A stretch of 64,000 nucleotides of DNA from Quadrisphaera sp. RL12-1S (GCF_014270065.1 NZ_JACNME010000003.1:186001-250000); one strand, 5' to 3'; positions 1-8,509 are shown, counted from the stretch's first letter. The notes: generated by a model from the letters alone, not told the origin. Made by a program: numbers and translations.

Positions 1-113
1 GTGTGCACGCCCGCCTTCGGGGTGCTGCCGACAGGACGGCGCTGGGAGTCGAGCAGCACCACGAGCTCGGGCGCGCTGGTCTCGGCGCCGGGGGCGGCCA
101 GGGAGGTCGTCAC
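1..113 (-). CDS. idi: Isopentenyl-diphosphate delta-isomerase, N-terminal fragment (cut by window edge)
   Basis: Only the first 37 codons are in the window. Reading from GTG at 113 the peptide contains ELVVLLDSQRRPVG followed by STPKAGVH, which matches the opening strand of type 1 IPP isomerases (VVLLD.., PxGxxxKxxVH), Nudix-fold enzymes that interconvert isopentenyl and dimethylallyl diphosphate for isoprenoid synthesis. The gene lies 17 bases downstream of the moeZ stop on the same strand, so the two could be co-transcribed. The metal-binding and catalytic residues lie beyond the edge. No strong ribosome binding site precedes the GTG. The identification rests on a short segment; another Nudix protein is possible. 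Confidence 0.6.
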   Translation of the reverse strand, partial: MTTSLAAPGAETSAPELVVLLDSQRRPVGSTPKAGVH

Positions 114-130
114 CGCACGAGCGTAGGCGC

Positions 131-1264
131 TCAGGCCACCACCAGGTCGGGGTCGACCTCCGCCGCCCACGCCAGCAGGCCCCCGCGCAGGTGCGCCACC
201 TCCGTGCGGCCGGCAGCGCGCAGCGCGCGCACGGCCCGCTCCGAGCGGGCGCCGGAGCGGCAGTGCACCACAACCCGCCCCGGCCGCAGCGGCGGCAGGA
301 CCCCGGCCACGGCGTCCTCCAGTGGGACGTGGACGGCGCCCGGCAGCGCCCCCAGCTGCCGCTCCGCCTCCGTCCGCACGTCCACGAGGACGACGTCGAC
401 GCCGCCGGCCAGCGCCTCGGCGAGCTCGCGCGGCGTCACCTCGGCGTCAGCGGGCAGCGGCTCCTCGGCGCGCGGCTGGGGCACCGCGGCACGGGCGGCA
501 CCGGCGGGCCCGGTGCGCACGCCCACGGTCCGCCAGGACATCGCCATCGCGTCCAGCACCAGCAGCCGGCCGAGCAGCGGCTCCCCCGCCCCCACGAGCA
601 GCTTCACCGCCTCGACCGCCATCACCGAGCCGACCACGCCGCACAGCGCACCGAGCACGCCGGCCTCGGCGCAGGAGGCGACGGAGCCGGGCGGTGGCGG
701 CGCGGGGAACAGGTCGCGGTACCCCGGCGCCCCCGAGGGGTGACCGGGCCAGAACACGGCGACCTGGGCGTCGTGCTGCAGCAGCGAGCCGAAGACCTCG
801 GGCACGCCCAGCTGCTCGCAGGCGTCGGCCACGGCGTAGCGGGTGGCGAAGTTGTCGGCGCCGTCGACCACCAGGTGGCACCCGGCGAGCAGCCGCGCGG
901 CGTTGTCGGCGGTGAGGCGCTCGGGCGCGCGGACCACGGAGGTCCAGGGCGCCTGGCGGGCCAGCGCGTCGGCGGCGGAGTCGACCTTGGGCCGTCCGAC
1001 GTCCGCGGCGCCGTGCAGCACCTGCCGCTGGAGGTTGGAGGTCTCGACGTCGTCGTCGTCGACGACCACCAGCTCACCGACGCCCGCGGCCGCGAGGTAG
1101 GCGAGCACCGGGGAGCCCAGGCCCCCCGCCCCGACCACGCCCACGCGCGCGGCGCGCAGCCGGCGCTGGCCGAGCTCACCGACGCTGGGCAGCAGGAGGT
1201 GGCGCGACCACCGCTGGCGCTCCTCGGGGGTCAGCGGGGGCCCGGGCTCGACGAGCGGCTCCAC
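131..1264 (-). CDS. moeZ: MoeZ-type adenylyltransferase/sulfurtransferase (ThiF domain plus rhodanese)
   Basis: The 377-residue product has an E1-like ThiF/MoeB domain followed by a rhodanese domain. The nucleotide loop GAGGLG is at residues 45-50, followed by the acidic VVVDDDDVE and the conserved NLQRQ. The rhodanese loop HCRSGARS carries the persulfide-forming Cys335. In actinobacteria such fusions adenylate the C-terminus of ThiS/MoaD/CysO-type sulfur carriers and then transfer sulfur, serving molybdopterin, thiamine or cysteine synthesis. The two zinc CxxC motifs of E. coli MoeB are not seen, as is usual for the MoeZ group. The GTG at 1264 is chosen because the conserved LTPEERQRWSRHLLLP segment starts just after it; the longer upstream frame is low-complexity. 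Confidence 0.9.
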   Translation of the reverse strand: MEPLVEPGPPLTPEERQRWSRHLLLPSVGELGQRRLRAARVGVVGAGGLGSPVLAYLAAAGVGELVVVDDDDVETSNLQRQVLHGAADVGRPKVDSAADALARQAPWTSVVRAPERLTADNAARLLAGCHLVVDGADNFATRYAVADACEQLGVPEVFGSLLQHDAQVAVFWPGHPSGAPGYRDLFPAPPPPGSVASCAEAGVLGALCGVVGSVMAVEAVKLLVGAGEPLLGRLLVLDAMAMSWRTVGVRTGPAGAARAAVPQPRAEEPLPADAEVTPRELAEALAGGVDVVLVDVRTEAERQLGALPGAVHVPLEDAVAGVLPPLRPGRVVVHCRSGARSERAVRALRAAGRTEVAHLRGGLLAWAAEVDPDLVVA

Positions 1265-1334
1265 CTCGCCACTCTCGCACGCCCACCCCTTGCCGCACTC
1301 TCCCCGGAAAGGGCGGGAAGGGGGGCTGGGCGGG

Positions 1335-2282
1335 TCAGCGCAGGTCGGGCGCGAGGCGGCGGTTGCACGCCGCCAGGACGGCACGGACGACGGCGGGCTG
1401 CGCGCCGCCCTCGAGCGCCGTGCCGACCAGCTGCTCGCTCCCGCGCGCGGTGGCCGTGCCCACCATCACCGTGACGGCGGCGCGGCCGTCGAGCTCGCAG
1501 GGGCGCACCGCCTCGACCTCGGCGCGCAGGCTGCCGCCCGCGGCGGACTCCAGCGCGCGCAGCGTCGCCGACGCCAGCGCGCGAGGACCGCCGGCGGGGG
1601 TGTTCGCGGACTCAGCGACACCGGTGTGCACCGCGCGGCCGCGGGCCAGGACCACGGTGGCCGTGGTGGACAGGCCCTCGGTGACCACCTGCACGCGCTC
1701 CAGCACGAGGCGCTCGCCGCCGTCGCCCTTCGGCTCCGGGGTGACGTCGCCCAGCCACTGCGGGGCGGGGGTCGCGGCCACGGAGGAGGCGCTCAGCGGG
1801 GGCACCGAGATGCGCCCGGTGCGCGGGCGGTCGGTCTTCTCCGGGGTCACGGCCGGCATGGGCACGCGCGCCCCGCGGGGCGCCGCGGGGACCTCCGCGG
1901 CGGCGGGCGCCTCGGGGGCGGCGGCCTCGTCCGCCGGCGCGGCAGGGCCAGCCGCAGCGACCGGCGCGACCAGGGCCACCGGGCCCGGACCGGGCTCGGC
2001 GCCGGGGGCGAGGCCCGCGGAGGACCCGGCGCCGGACCCGGCGGAGTGCTCGGGCGCCACCGGCCCGACCGCGGCGTCGCGCTCCAGCGCGGCCTCCACA
2101 GCGGCGGCCACCTGCTGCTCGTCGGCTCCGGGCACCAGCTCGAGGCGGACGGTGGCCGACCCGTCGGCCGCGGCCTGCACGCGCACGCCGGTCACGCCCG
2201 GCACGGTGAGCGCGACCCTCACGACGTCGTCCACGCGCGAAGCGGTGCGGTCGGTGGTCTGGCCGATCGTCTGGCCGGTCAT
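1335..2282 (-). CDS. Conserved actinobacterial hypothetical protein
   Basis: The 315-residue protein is of unknown function. The ATG at 2282 has a GGGAGG ribosome binding site six bases upstream. The N-terminal ~75 residues (DVVRVALTVPGVTGVR, then an acidic amphipathic stretch) look like a small alpha/beta domain, vaguely like Asp23/Gls24 proteins. A long Ala/Pro/Gly-rich linker follows. The C-terminal ~125 residues form a second ordered domain (LERVQVVTEGLSTTATVV, GRAAVTVMVGT, AVVRAVLAACNRRL). No catalytic motif, membrane segment or signal peptide is evident. It sits 71 bases upstream of moeZ on the same strand, so co-transcription is likely, but a role in sulfur transfer would be speculation. 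Confidence 0.7.
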   Translation of the reverse strand: MTGQTIGQTTDRTASRVDDVVRVALTVPGVTGVRVQAAADGSATVRLELVPGADEQQVAAAVEAALERDAAVGPVAPEHSAGSGAGSSAGLAPGAEPGPGPVALVAPVAAAGPAAPADEAAAPEAPAAAEVPAAPRGARVPMPAVTPEKTDRPRTGRISVPPLSASSVAATPAPQWLGDVTPEPKGDGGERLVLERVQVVTEGLSTTATVVLARGRAVHTGVAESANTPAGGPRALASATLRALESAAGGSLRAEVEAVRPCELDGRAAVTVMVGTATARGSEQLVGTALEGGAQPAVVRAVLAACNRRLAPDLR

Positions 2283-2496
2283 CGTGCGCCTCCCGGCGGG
2301 TGTCGGCAGTGCGTGAGCGTCCTGCGGTGGGCGCTTCACGGAGTGTCACAGACCCCGCGGGTTCGGCGAGGGCGAACGCCAGCACTCGTCCTGCGCCCGC
2401 TCCCGACCCCTCGGTGCAGGATGGAGCCCTGCGCACGCGGTGCGCACGCAGGACCGTCAACAGGCAGTCAGCAGCACATCCAGCCCAGGAGGCCCC

Positions 2497-2721
2497 GTGG
2501 AGATCCGGATCGGCGTGCAGAACAGCCCCCGCGAGGTGGTGCTGGAGTCCACCGAGAGCGTCGCCGACGTCAGCGCCGCGGTGAGCGCCGCGCTCAAGGG
2601 CGGCACCACGCTGACCCTCAAGGACGAGCGCGGCCGCACCGTGCTGGTCCCCGGCGCGGCGATCGCCTTCGTGGAGATCGGCTCCGAGGAGAAGCGCGGC
2701 GTCGGCTTCGGCGCTCTCTGA
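2497..2721 (+). CDS. DUF3107 family small protein
   Basis: This 74-residue protein matches the actinobacterial DUF3107 pattern: an opening VEIRIGVQNSPREVVLES, a central LKDERGRTVLVP and a closing FVEIGSEEKRGVGFG. The GTG start at 2497 has a perfect AGGAGG at 2487-2492, four bases upstream, which decides the start over longer in-frame alternatives. The fold should be a small beta-rich domain; the molecular function is not established. From memory, the M. tuberculosis member (TB9.4) lies near moeZ and a DEAD-box helicase, as here. Confidence 0.88.
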   Translation: MEIRIGVQNSPREVVLESTESVADVSAAVSAALKGGTTLTLKDERGRTVLVPGAAIAFVEIGSEEKRGVGFGAL

Positions 2722-2753
2722 CCCGCTGCTGAGTCACTGCTGAGCCGCAGTCG

Positions 2754-3548
2754 ATGAGCCGCGTCGCGGTGGCCGGCGGCACGGGTGCCGTCGGCCGCCT
2801 CGTGGTCGAGCGGCTGGGCGCGGCGGGCCACGAGCCCGTCGTCCTCAGCCGCTCGGCCGGTGTCGACGTGCTCCGCGGCCCCCGCGCCGCGCTGGTCACC
2901 GCGCTGGAGGGCTGCGACGCCGTGGTCGACGTCCTCGGCCCCACCGGTCCCGCTGCGCAGACCGCCGCGGGCAGCCGAGCCTTCTTCAGGACGACGACGA
3001 CGGCGCTGCTCACGGCCGGCCGTGAGGCGGGCGTCGGCCACCACGTGGCGCTGTCGATCGTCGGGGCAGCGCGGGTGGACGCCGGCTACTACGCCGGGAA
3101 GGCGCTGCAGGAGCGCCTGCTGACCACCCGCCGCGAGGGCGGGTGGACGCTGCTGCGCACCACCCAGTTCCACGAGTTCGCGCCAGCGCTCGCGGCTCTG
3201 GGATCCTTGCAAGTACCGCGCGGACCGCGCGGTGGCGACCCGCAGCTGGTGCTCGTGCCGGAGTTCGTCTGCCAGCCGGTGGCCGCGGCCGAGGTGGCTG
3301 ACGAGCTGGTGGCGCTGGCCCTGCACGAGCCGCAGGGCGCGGTGCCCGACCTGGCCGGACCCCGGGTGGAGGTCATGGCCGACCTGGTCAGGCGCTGGCT
3401 GCTCGCCGGGGGCAGCGGGGCCCGGGTGGTGCAGGTGCCGCTGCCGGGCGGGTTCGGCGCCGGGCTGCGCCGCGGGCTCGCGCTGCCCGGCCCGTGGGCC
3501 CGCCTCGGCAGGCAGACCTTCGCCGAGTGGCTCACCACCCGCTCCTGA
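2754..3548 (+). CDS. Atypical SDR / NmrA-like NAD(P)-binding protein
   Basis: The 264-residue protein opens with VAVAGGTGAVGRLV, a GxxGxxG dinucleotide-binding loop at the extreme N-terminus, and continues with a Rossmann-like alternation typical of NAD(P)H-binding NmrA-like or atypical SDR proteins. There is no YxxxK catalytic pair, though YYAGKALQE around residue 107 is reminiscent. Such proteins act as quinone or sugar-nucleotide reductases or as redox sensors, so the substrate cannot be assigned. The gene starts 32 bases after the DUF3107 stop on the same strand and is probably co-transcribed. The ribosome binding site is weak. Confidence 0.8.
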   Translation: MSRVAVAGGTGAVGRLVVERLGAAGHEPVVLSRSAGVDVLRGPRAALVTALEGCDAVVDVLGPTGPAAQTAAGSRAFFRTTTTALLTAGREAGVGHHVALSIVGAARVDAGYYAGKALQERLLTTRREGGWTLLRTTQFHEFAPALAALGSLQVPRGPRGGDPQLVLVPEFVCQPVAAAEVADELVALALHEPQGAVPDLAGPRVEVMADLVRRWLLAGGSGARVVQVPLPGGFGAGLRRGLALPGPWARLGRQTFAEWLTTRS

Positions 3549-3563
3549 CACCCCTCACACGAT

Positions 3564-3625
3564 CGTGATCATGGACTTCCGAAGCAGTTTCGCGGGGGAA
3601 AGCGCACGGGAAGTCCATGATCACG
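3564..3625. terminator. 17-bp perfect inverted repeat between convergent genes
   Basis: The arms at 3564-3580 (CGTGATCATGGACTTCC) and 3609-3625 are perfect complements, with a 28-base loop that itself holds a TTTC/GAAA mini-stem. It lies between the converging SDR-like and ferritin-like genes, so it can end transcription from both sides. No long T-run follows either arm. Confidence 0.65.
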
Positions 3626-3634
3626 GAAGTCGGG

Positions 3635-4378
3635 TCAGGCGGTGAGGCCCAGGCGGAGCATGCGGCGCACGTGGTTCTCGGTGAGGCGGTTGAACATCTT
3701 GCCGATGGCCACGAGGTCCGTCCCCGCGCCGCCGCCCTCCACGAGCAGCACCGTGAGCGAGTCTCGGTCTGCAGCCACCCGCTGCGCCTGGCTGAGGGCC
3801 TCCCCCACCAGGCGCCGCCCCCACAGCGCCAGGCGGCCGGCCACCCGGGGGTCCCGGTCGGTGGCCTCGCGCACGGCCCCCACCACGAACTCGGCCCCCG
3901 TGGTCTCGTCGAGGAGCTTCTCCACCAGCTCGCGGGTGGGTGCCGGGGCGAACGCCGCCACCTCCCGGTAGAAGTCCGTGGCGATGCCCTCGCCCACGTA
4001 GGCCTTGAGCAGGCCCTCCAGCCAGTCGTTGGGCGTAGTGCGCTCGTGGTAGGCGTCCACGGCCGCGACGAAGGGCCGCATCGCGGCCTGGGGATCGGCG
4101 CCGAGCTCGCGCAGGCGCTCCACGAGCAGCGTGTAGTGGCGGAACTCCTCCACGGCCAGGGCACCGACCTCCGCGGTCTGCTCCAGCGTGGGCGCCTTGT
4201 CGGCGTGGGCGGACAGGCGCAGGAAACCGGTCAGCTCTCCGTAGGCCAGGGCGCCCAGCAGGTCGACCTCGGCCTGCAGCGCTCCCCCGCGGCCGATCCC
4301 GTCGGCGCCGCCAGCGGCGCTCTTGTCCGCGCCCTTGTCGGCCCGGGCGGACGATCGGCTCAGGCGGGGCGGCGTCAT
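3635..4378 (-). CDS. Ferritin-like fold protein, tRNA-(MS2IO6A)-hydroxylase (MiaE)-like
   Basis: The 247-residue all-helical protein resembles the MiaE-like ferritin superfamily. ExxH-type signatures are visible: EVDLLGALAYGELTGF near residue 36, VEEFRHYTLL near 74, and further acidic helices ending LTENHVRRMLRLGL. Diiron members hydroxylate substrates such as modified tRNA adenosine; the actinobacterial members are uncharacterised, so the activity is inferred from fold only. The ATG at 4378 is preceded by TAGTCT seven bases upstream, a leaderless promoter, with no ribosome binding site. The helicase gene runs divergently, an arrangement I recall from mycobacteria (Rv3210c/Rv3211). Confidence 0.72.
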   Translation of the reverse strand: MTPPRLSRSSARADKGADKSAAGGADGIGRGGALQAEVDLLGALAYGELTGFLRLSAHADKAPTLEQTAEVGALAVEEFRHYTLLVERLRELGADPQAAMRPFVAAVDAYHERTTPNDWLEGLLKAYVGEGIATDFYREVAAFAPAPTRELVEKLLDETTGAEFVVGAVREATDRDPRVAGRLALWGRRLVGEALSQAQRVAADRDSLTVLLVEGGGAGTDLVAIGKMFNRLTENHVRRMLRLGLTA

Positions 4379-4385
4379 GCCGATC

Positions 4386-4391
4386 AGACTA
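4386..4391 (-). promoter_or_regulatory. -10 box (TAGTCT) of a leaderless promoter for the ferritin-like gene
   Basis: TAGTCT ends seven bases before the ATG at 4378, so transcription should start at or very near the start codon. No Shine-Dalgarno sequence is present. Confidence 0.55.
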
Positions 4392-4418
4392 GGACGACGA
4401 CCCGACGGCGGGCGCCGG

Positions 4419-4424
4419 TAGCAT
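4419..4424 (+). promoter_or_regulatory. Candidate -10 box (TAGCAT) for the DEAD-box helicase gene
   Basis: TAGCAT fits the actinobacterial TANNNT consensus and would give a 5' leader of about 125 bases before the GTG at 4556. A GGTCGACC palindrome lies in the leader at 4441-4448. Long leaders are common for DEAD-box helicases that respond to cold, but no known structure was recognised. Confidence 0.35.
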
Positions 4425-4555
4425 GGGGCTTGACAACCTCGGTCGACCGGTCGCTGCCACGATCGGCAGCCGAACCGCCGCGGAGCCGTCCGAGCCGCGC
4501 CGTCACCACTGACCGGCGCCCGACGAGCTCCTGCCACCGAGACGTGAGGCCTTCC

Positions 4556-6472
4556 GTGCCCGACACCACCACCGACCAGTCCACCGACGAGCAGGTCGCC
4601 GCCGTCGCCGCGAGCGACGCCGACCGCGCGGCCCTCCCCGAGGACGCGATCCTCGCCGGTGAGGACGAGACGCCCACCGCCGAGGCGCTCGCGGAGAAGT
4701 CCTTCGCCGACTACGGCGTGGAGCCGGCCATCGTCGCCGCGCTCGACCGCGCCGGCATCACCCACCCGTTCCCGATCCAGGCGATGACGCTGCCGGTCGC
4801 GCTGGCGGGCCACGACATCATCGGCCAGGCCAAGACCGGCACCGGCAAGACCCTCGGCTTCGGCGTGCCCGTCATCCAGCGCGTGACCGGCCCGGGCGAG
4901 GACGGCTGGGACGCCCTCGAGGCGCCCGGCAAGCCGCAGGCGCTCGTCGTCGTCCCCACCCGCGAGCTGGCCGTGCAGGTGGCCCGGGACCTGGAGCGCG
5001 CCGCCACCGACCGCGCCGCCCGCGTGCTGGTCATCTACGGCGGCCGCGCGTTCGAGCCGCAGGTCGAGGCGCTGCAGCGCGGCGTCGAGGTGGTGGTCGG
5101 CACGCCCGGTCGCCTGCTCGACCTGGCGCAGCAGGGCCACCTCAGCCTGGCCGCGGCCCGCGCCGTCGTCCTGGACGAGGCCGACGAGATGCTCGACCTG
5201 GGCTTCCTGCCCGACGTCGAGAAGCTGCTGTCGATGACGCCGGCCGGCCGCCAGACGCTGCTCTTCTCCGCCACGATGCCCGGCCCCGTGGTCGCGATGG
5301 CCCGGCGCTACATGAGCCAGCCGACGCACATCCGCGCCGCCGACCCCGACGACGACGGCGCCACGGTCAAGGCGACCACGCAGTACATCTACCGCGCCCA
5401 CGCCATGGACAAGGTCGAGGTGCTCGCCCGCATCCTCCAGGCCGACGGCCGCGGGCTCACCATCGTCTTCGCCCGCACCAAGCGGACCGCCGCCAAGGTG
5501 GCCGACGAGCTGGTCGACCGCGGCTTCGCCGCCGCGCCGCTCCACGGCGACCTCGGCCAGGGCGCCCGCGAGCAGGCGCTGCGCGCGTTCCGCAACGGCA
5601 AGGTCGACGTGCTGGTGGCCACCGACGTCGCCGCCCGCGGCATCGACGTCAGCGACGTCACGCACGTCGTGAACTACCAGTGCCCCGAGGACGAGAAGAC
5701 CTACCTGCACCGCATCGGCCGCACCGGCCGCGCGGGCGCCACGGGCACGGCGGTGACGTTCGTCGACTGGGACGACCTGCACCGCTGGACGATGATCGAC
5801 AGGACCCTCGACCTGGGCATCCCCGAGCCCGTCGAGACCTACTCCACCTCGCCGCACCTGTACGAGGACCTGGGCATCCCCGCCGGCACCAAGGGCCGCC
5901 TGCCGCGGTCGGCGCGCACCCGCGCCGGCCTGGACGCCGAGGAGCTCGAGGACCTCGGCGAGACCGGGCGCCGGCACGGTGGCCGCGACGGCGACCGCGG
6001 GGGTCGCGGCGGCGACCGCGACGGCCGGGGTGGACGCGGGGGCGAGCGCGGTGGCCGCGGCCGCGGTGACCGTCCCGCGCGCGGCGAGCGCTCCGAGCGG
6101 CCCGCCCGCTCCGAGCGCCCGGCGCGCGAGGACCGTCCGGAGCGCGTCCAGGGCGAGGAGGGCTCGGGCTCCGAGCAGCCCCGCCGCCGTCGCCGCCGTG
6201 GTGGCTCCGGCGCGGGCGTCGGCAGCGCCACCGGCGCTGCCGAGGCTCCGACCTCCGAGGAGGGCGGCGCCCCGGTGAGCCTGGACCAGATCGCGCTGCC
6301 CGACCGCTCCGGCGGCACCGGGCCGGACGGCGAGGCCGCCGAGCGCGGCGAGGGCGCACCGCGCCGTCGTCGTCGCCGCGGTGGCCGCGGTCGCGGTCGC
6401 TCCGGTCAGTCCACCGAGGGCAGCGGCGAGGGCAGCGGCGACGCAGCGCCCGCTGCCGGCACCGGCGACTGA
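4556..6472 (+). CDS. DEAD-box ATP-dependent RNA helicase
   Basis: The 638-residue protein has every motif of the family: a Q motif (FADYG...PFPIQ), motif I AKTGTGKT at 92-99, PTRELAVQ, TPGRLLD, DEAD at 207-210, SAT at 238-240, ARGIDV, and HRIGRTGRAG from residue 385. Two RecA-like domains are followed by a tail of about 190 residues rich in RGG, RDG and basic clusters, which should bind RNA non-specifically. RhlE/DeaD-type helicases remodel rRNA and mRNA in the cytoplasm. The GTG at 4556 is preferred because GTGAGG at 4544-4549 gives a well-spaced ribosome binding site; the GTG inside that site is the alternative start. Confidence 0.93.
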   Translation: MPDTTTDQSTDEQVAAVAASDADRAALPEDAILAGEDETPTAEALAEKSFADYGVEPAIVAALDRAGITHPFPIQAMTLPVALAGHDIIGQAKTGTGKTLGFGVPVIQRVTGPGEDGWDALEAPGKPQALVVVPTRELAVQVARDLERAATDRAARVLVIYGGRAFEPQVEALQRGVEVVVGTPGRLLDLAQQGHLSLAAARAVVLDEADEMLDLGFLPDVEKLLSMTPAGRQTLLFSATMPGPVVAMARRYMSQPTHIRAADPDDDGATVKATTQYIYRAHAMDKVEVLARILQADGRGLTIVFARTKRTAAKVADELVDRGFAAAPLHGDLGQGAREQALRAFRNGKVDVLVATDVAARGIDVSDVTHVVNYQCPEDEKTYLHRIGRTGRAGATGTAVTFVDWDDLHRWTMIDRTLDLGIPEPVETYSTSPHLYEDLGIPAGTKGRLPRSARTRAGLDAEELEDLGETGRRHGGRDGDRGGRGGDRDGRGGRGGERGGRGRGDRPARGERSERPARSERPAREDRPERVQGEEGSGSEQPRRRRRRGGSGAGVGSATGAAEAPTSEEGGAPVSLDQIALPDRSGGTGPDGEAAERGEGAPRRRRRRGGRGRGRSGQSTEGSGEGSGDAAPAAGTGD

Positions 6473-6484
6473 CCCACCTCTTCC

Positions 6485-6548
6485 CGCAGACGAGCGCCCG
6501 GCTGCGGTTCCCGCACGTCGCGGAACCGCGGCCGGGCGCTCGTCTGCG
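6485..6548. terminator. 27-bp hairpin downstream of the helicase gene
   Basis: The arms 6485-6511 and 6522-6548 pair over 27 bases with one G-T mismatch, and the loop is ten bases. It starts 13 bases after the helicase stop. A short T-containing tail (GGTTTCG) follows. It should separate the helicase from the Rieske gene. Confidence 0.75.
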
Positions 6549-6621
6549 CGGTTTCGACCTGCAGTGATCACCCTGAGTGATCGGTTCGCGGCTCTGGGCG
6601 AGCGGGGTGAGGCTGGGCTGC

Positions 6622-7626
6622 ATGGTCGAGCACCACCCCGCCGCCGGCTCGGGCACCTCCGCTGGTCCCTCGGCGGTCTCCCCACGCCCGCTCCTGCTGC
6701 GCGTCCTCGACGCGCCGGTCCACTGGTCCTGGCTCGACCCGCTCGCAGCACCCGTGCGCGACCTCGTGCACCGGGTGGAGCCGCGCTGGCTGGCGGACCT
6801 CCTGCACGGCACGCCGATCGGGCACCCGCTGCACCCGATCCTGGCCCAGGTGGTGGTGGGCTCCTGGACCAGCTCGGCGCTGGTCGATGCGCTCACGCTC
6901 ACAGGCCTGGTGCCCGAAGACCTGGAGGAGGGCGCCGAGGCGGCCTCGAGCACCCTGGCCGCCACGGGCCTGGCGGCCGCCCTCCCGACCATCGCCTCGG
7001 GGTGGACGGACTGGTCAGACCTCCACGAGGACCAGCAGCGGCTCGGCCTCGTGCACGCCGCCGGCAACTACGCCGCCACGGCCATGGTCGCCCTGTCGCT
7101 GGTGCAGCGCTGGCGCGGCCGGCGCACCAGCGGACGGCTGTGGTCGCTGGCCGCGCTGACGACGGCGACGGCGGGTGCGGCGCTCGGCGGCCACCTCGCC
7201 TACCGGTGGGCGGCGGGCGCCTCCCACGCCGAGCACGTGCCGCACGTGGCCCCCGAGGGCTGGTACCGCGTGGCGACCTGGGACGACCTCGAGGTCGACG
7301 CTCCCACCCGGGCGCAGCTGGGCGACGTCCCCGTCGTCGTCGTCCGCACCCGCACCGGCGTGAGCGTCCTCGCCGACTCCTGCAGCCACCTCGCGGCTCC
7401 GCTGTCGGGCGGGGAGGTGGTGCGGGAGCGGGGCGAGGAGTGCCTGGTGTGCCCGTGGCACGGCAGCACGTTCCGGCTGTCCGACGGATCCGCTGTGCAC
7501 GGGCCGGCCACAGCGCCCCAGCCCGTGCTGGCCAGCCGCGTGGAGCCGGACGGCGCGGTGCTCGCCCGCGTGGTGGAGCTGCCGGGCGTGAGCGCCTCGC
7601 CGGGCCTGCCGACGCGCGCGGGGTGA
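6622..7626 (+). CDS. DUF2231 membrane domain fused to a Rieske [2Fe-2S] domain
   Basis: The 334-residue protein has an N-terminal DUF2231-type membrane domain (GTPIGHPLHPILAQVVVGSW, then three further hydrophobic helices up to about residue 195). A soluble C-terminal Rieske domain follows. Its cluster ligands are complete: C254 and H256 in CSHLAAPL, and C277 and H280 in CPWHGS. It is therefore a membrane-anchored iron-sulfur protein that could pass electrons to a partner oxygenase or reductase. The next gene, an MpaB-type oxygenase, starts ten bases downstream and is a plausible partner. The ATG at 6622 follows a GGTGAGG motif. A GATCAC/GTGATC dyad lies just upstream near 6569-6585. Confidence 0.85.
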   Translation: MVEHHPAAGSGTSAGPSAVSPRPLLLRVLDAPVHWSWLDPLAAPVRDLVHRVEPRWLADLLHGTPIGHPLHPILAQVVVGSWTSSALVDALTLTGLVPEDLEEGAEAASSTLAATGLAAALPTIASGWTDWSDLHEDQQRLGLVHAAGNYAATAMVALSLVQRWRGRRTSGRLWSLAALTTATAGAALGGHLAYRWAAGASHAEHVPHVAPEGWYRVATWDDLEVDAPTRAQLGDVPVVVVRTRTGVSVLADSCSHLAAPLSGGEVVRERGEECLVCPWHGSTFRLSDGSAVHGPATAPQPVLASRVEPDGAVLARVVELPGVSASPGLPTRAG

Positions 7627-7636
7627 GGATGGTCCG

Positions 7637-8509
7637 ATGGGGGAAGAAGTGGGCGACGACGCTGCCGACGACGGCCTGTTCGGTCCTGCGAGCGCCACGT
7701 GGGAGCTGCACACCGACCCGATGATCGGGCCGGCGGGGCTGCGCGCGCTGGTGCTGCAGGCGCTGCACCCGCTCGCCATGCACGTGGTGGCCCAGCACTC
7801 GACCTTCAAGCAGGAGACCTGGCAGCGTCTGCAGCGCACCGGGGAGTACGTCGACGCCACCACCTTCGGCAGCACGCGGACCGCGCACCGGGCCGCCGCC
7901 CGGGTGCGTGGCATCCACGCGCGCATCCGCGGCACCGACCCGGACACGGGCCTGGAGTACCGCGCCGACGACGAGGACCTGCTGCTGTGGATCCACTGCG
8001 CCCTGGTGGACAGCATCCTCGACGTCGTCTCGCGCAGCCGGCCCCCGCGCGACGCGGTCAGCGACGAGACGGCGGACCGGTACGTGGCCGAGCAGGTCGT
8101 GGCCGCTGAGCTGGTGGGCGTGCGACCCGAGGTGGTGCCTGCCAGCCGCGCCGACCTGGCCGCCTACTTCGAGGAGGTGCGCCCGCACCTGCGGGTCACC
8201 CGCGAGGCGCGCGAGGCCGCCACCTACGTGGTCGCACCGCCGATGGAGCCGAGGGTGCTGCTCACCACGCCCGCGGCGCCGGTGTGGTTCGGGGTGGCGA
8301 GCGCGGCCGTCGCCTCGCTGCCCGGCTGGGCGCGGCGCATGTACGCGCTGCCGCAGCTGCCCGGGACCGGGGCGTCCGTGGAGGCGGCCACCACGGCGAC
8401 CCTGCGCGCGCTGCGCCTGGCGCTGGTCCGCTCGGCGGGGAAGGTCCCGGGGGTGGAGCAGTCCGAGCACCGCAAGCGGGCGGTGCGGCGCCTCGCCGAA
8501 GCCTCCTAG
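7637..8509 (+). CDS. MpaB-type oxygenase (DUF2236)
   Basis: The 290-residue protein fits the latex-clearing-protein/MpaB-type DUF2236 family. Family features include TWELHTDPMIGPAGLRAL, LQALHPLAMHVVAQHS, FGSTRTAHRAAARVRG and a DEDLLLWIHCALVDS helix. Members characterised elsewhere are haem-dependent oxygenases; the conserved His residues in LHPLAMH and LWIHCALVD are the expected ligands. The substrate is unknown. The ATG at 7637 has GTGAGGA about eight bases upstream, overlapping the stop of the Rieske gene, so the two are translationally linked and may form an electron-transfer pair. Confidence 0.83.
   Translation: MGEEVGDDAADDGLFGPASATWELHTDPMIGPAGLRALVLQALHPLAMHVVAQHSTFKQETWQRLQRTGEYVDATTFGSTRTAHRAAARVRGIHARIRGTDPDTGLEYRADDEDLLLWIHCALVDSILDVVSRSRPPRDAVSDETADRYVAEQVVAAELVGVRPEVVPASRADLAAYFEEVRPHLRVTREAREAATYVVAPPMEPRVLLTTPAAPVWFGVASAAVASLPGWARRMYALPQLPGTGASVEAATTATLRALRLALVRSAGKVPGVEQSEHRKRAVRRLAEAS

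Noticed and set aside
3635-6751. A 1038-codon open frame on the minus strand across the helicase gene
   Set aside because: It is antisense to a complete DEAD-box helicase, contains only low-complexity Gly/Ala/Arg sequence, and only its 3' part (3635-4378) encodes a recognisable protein.
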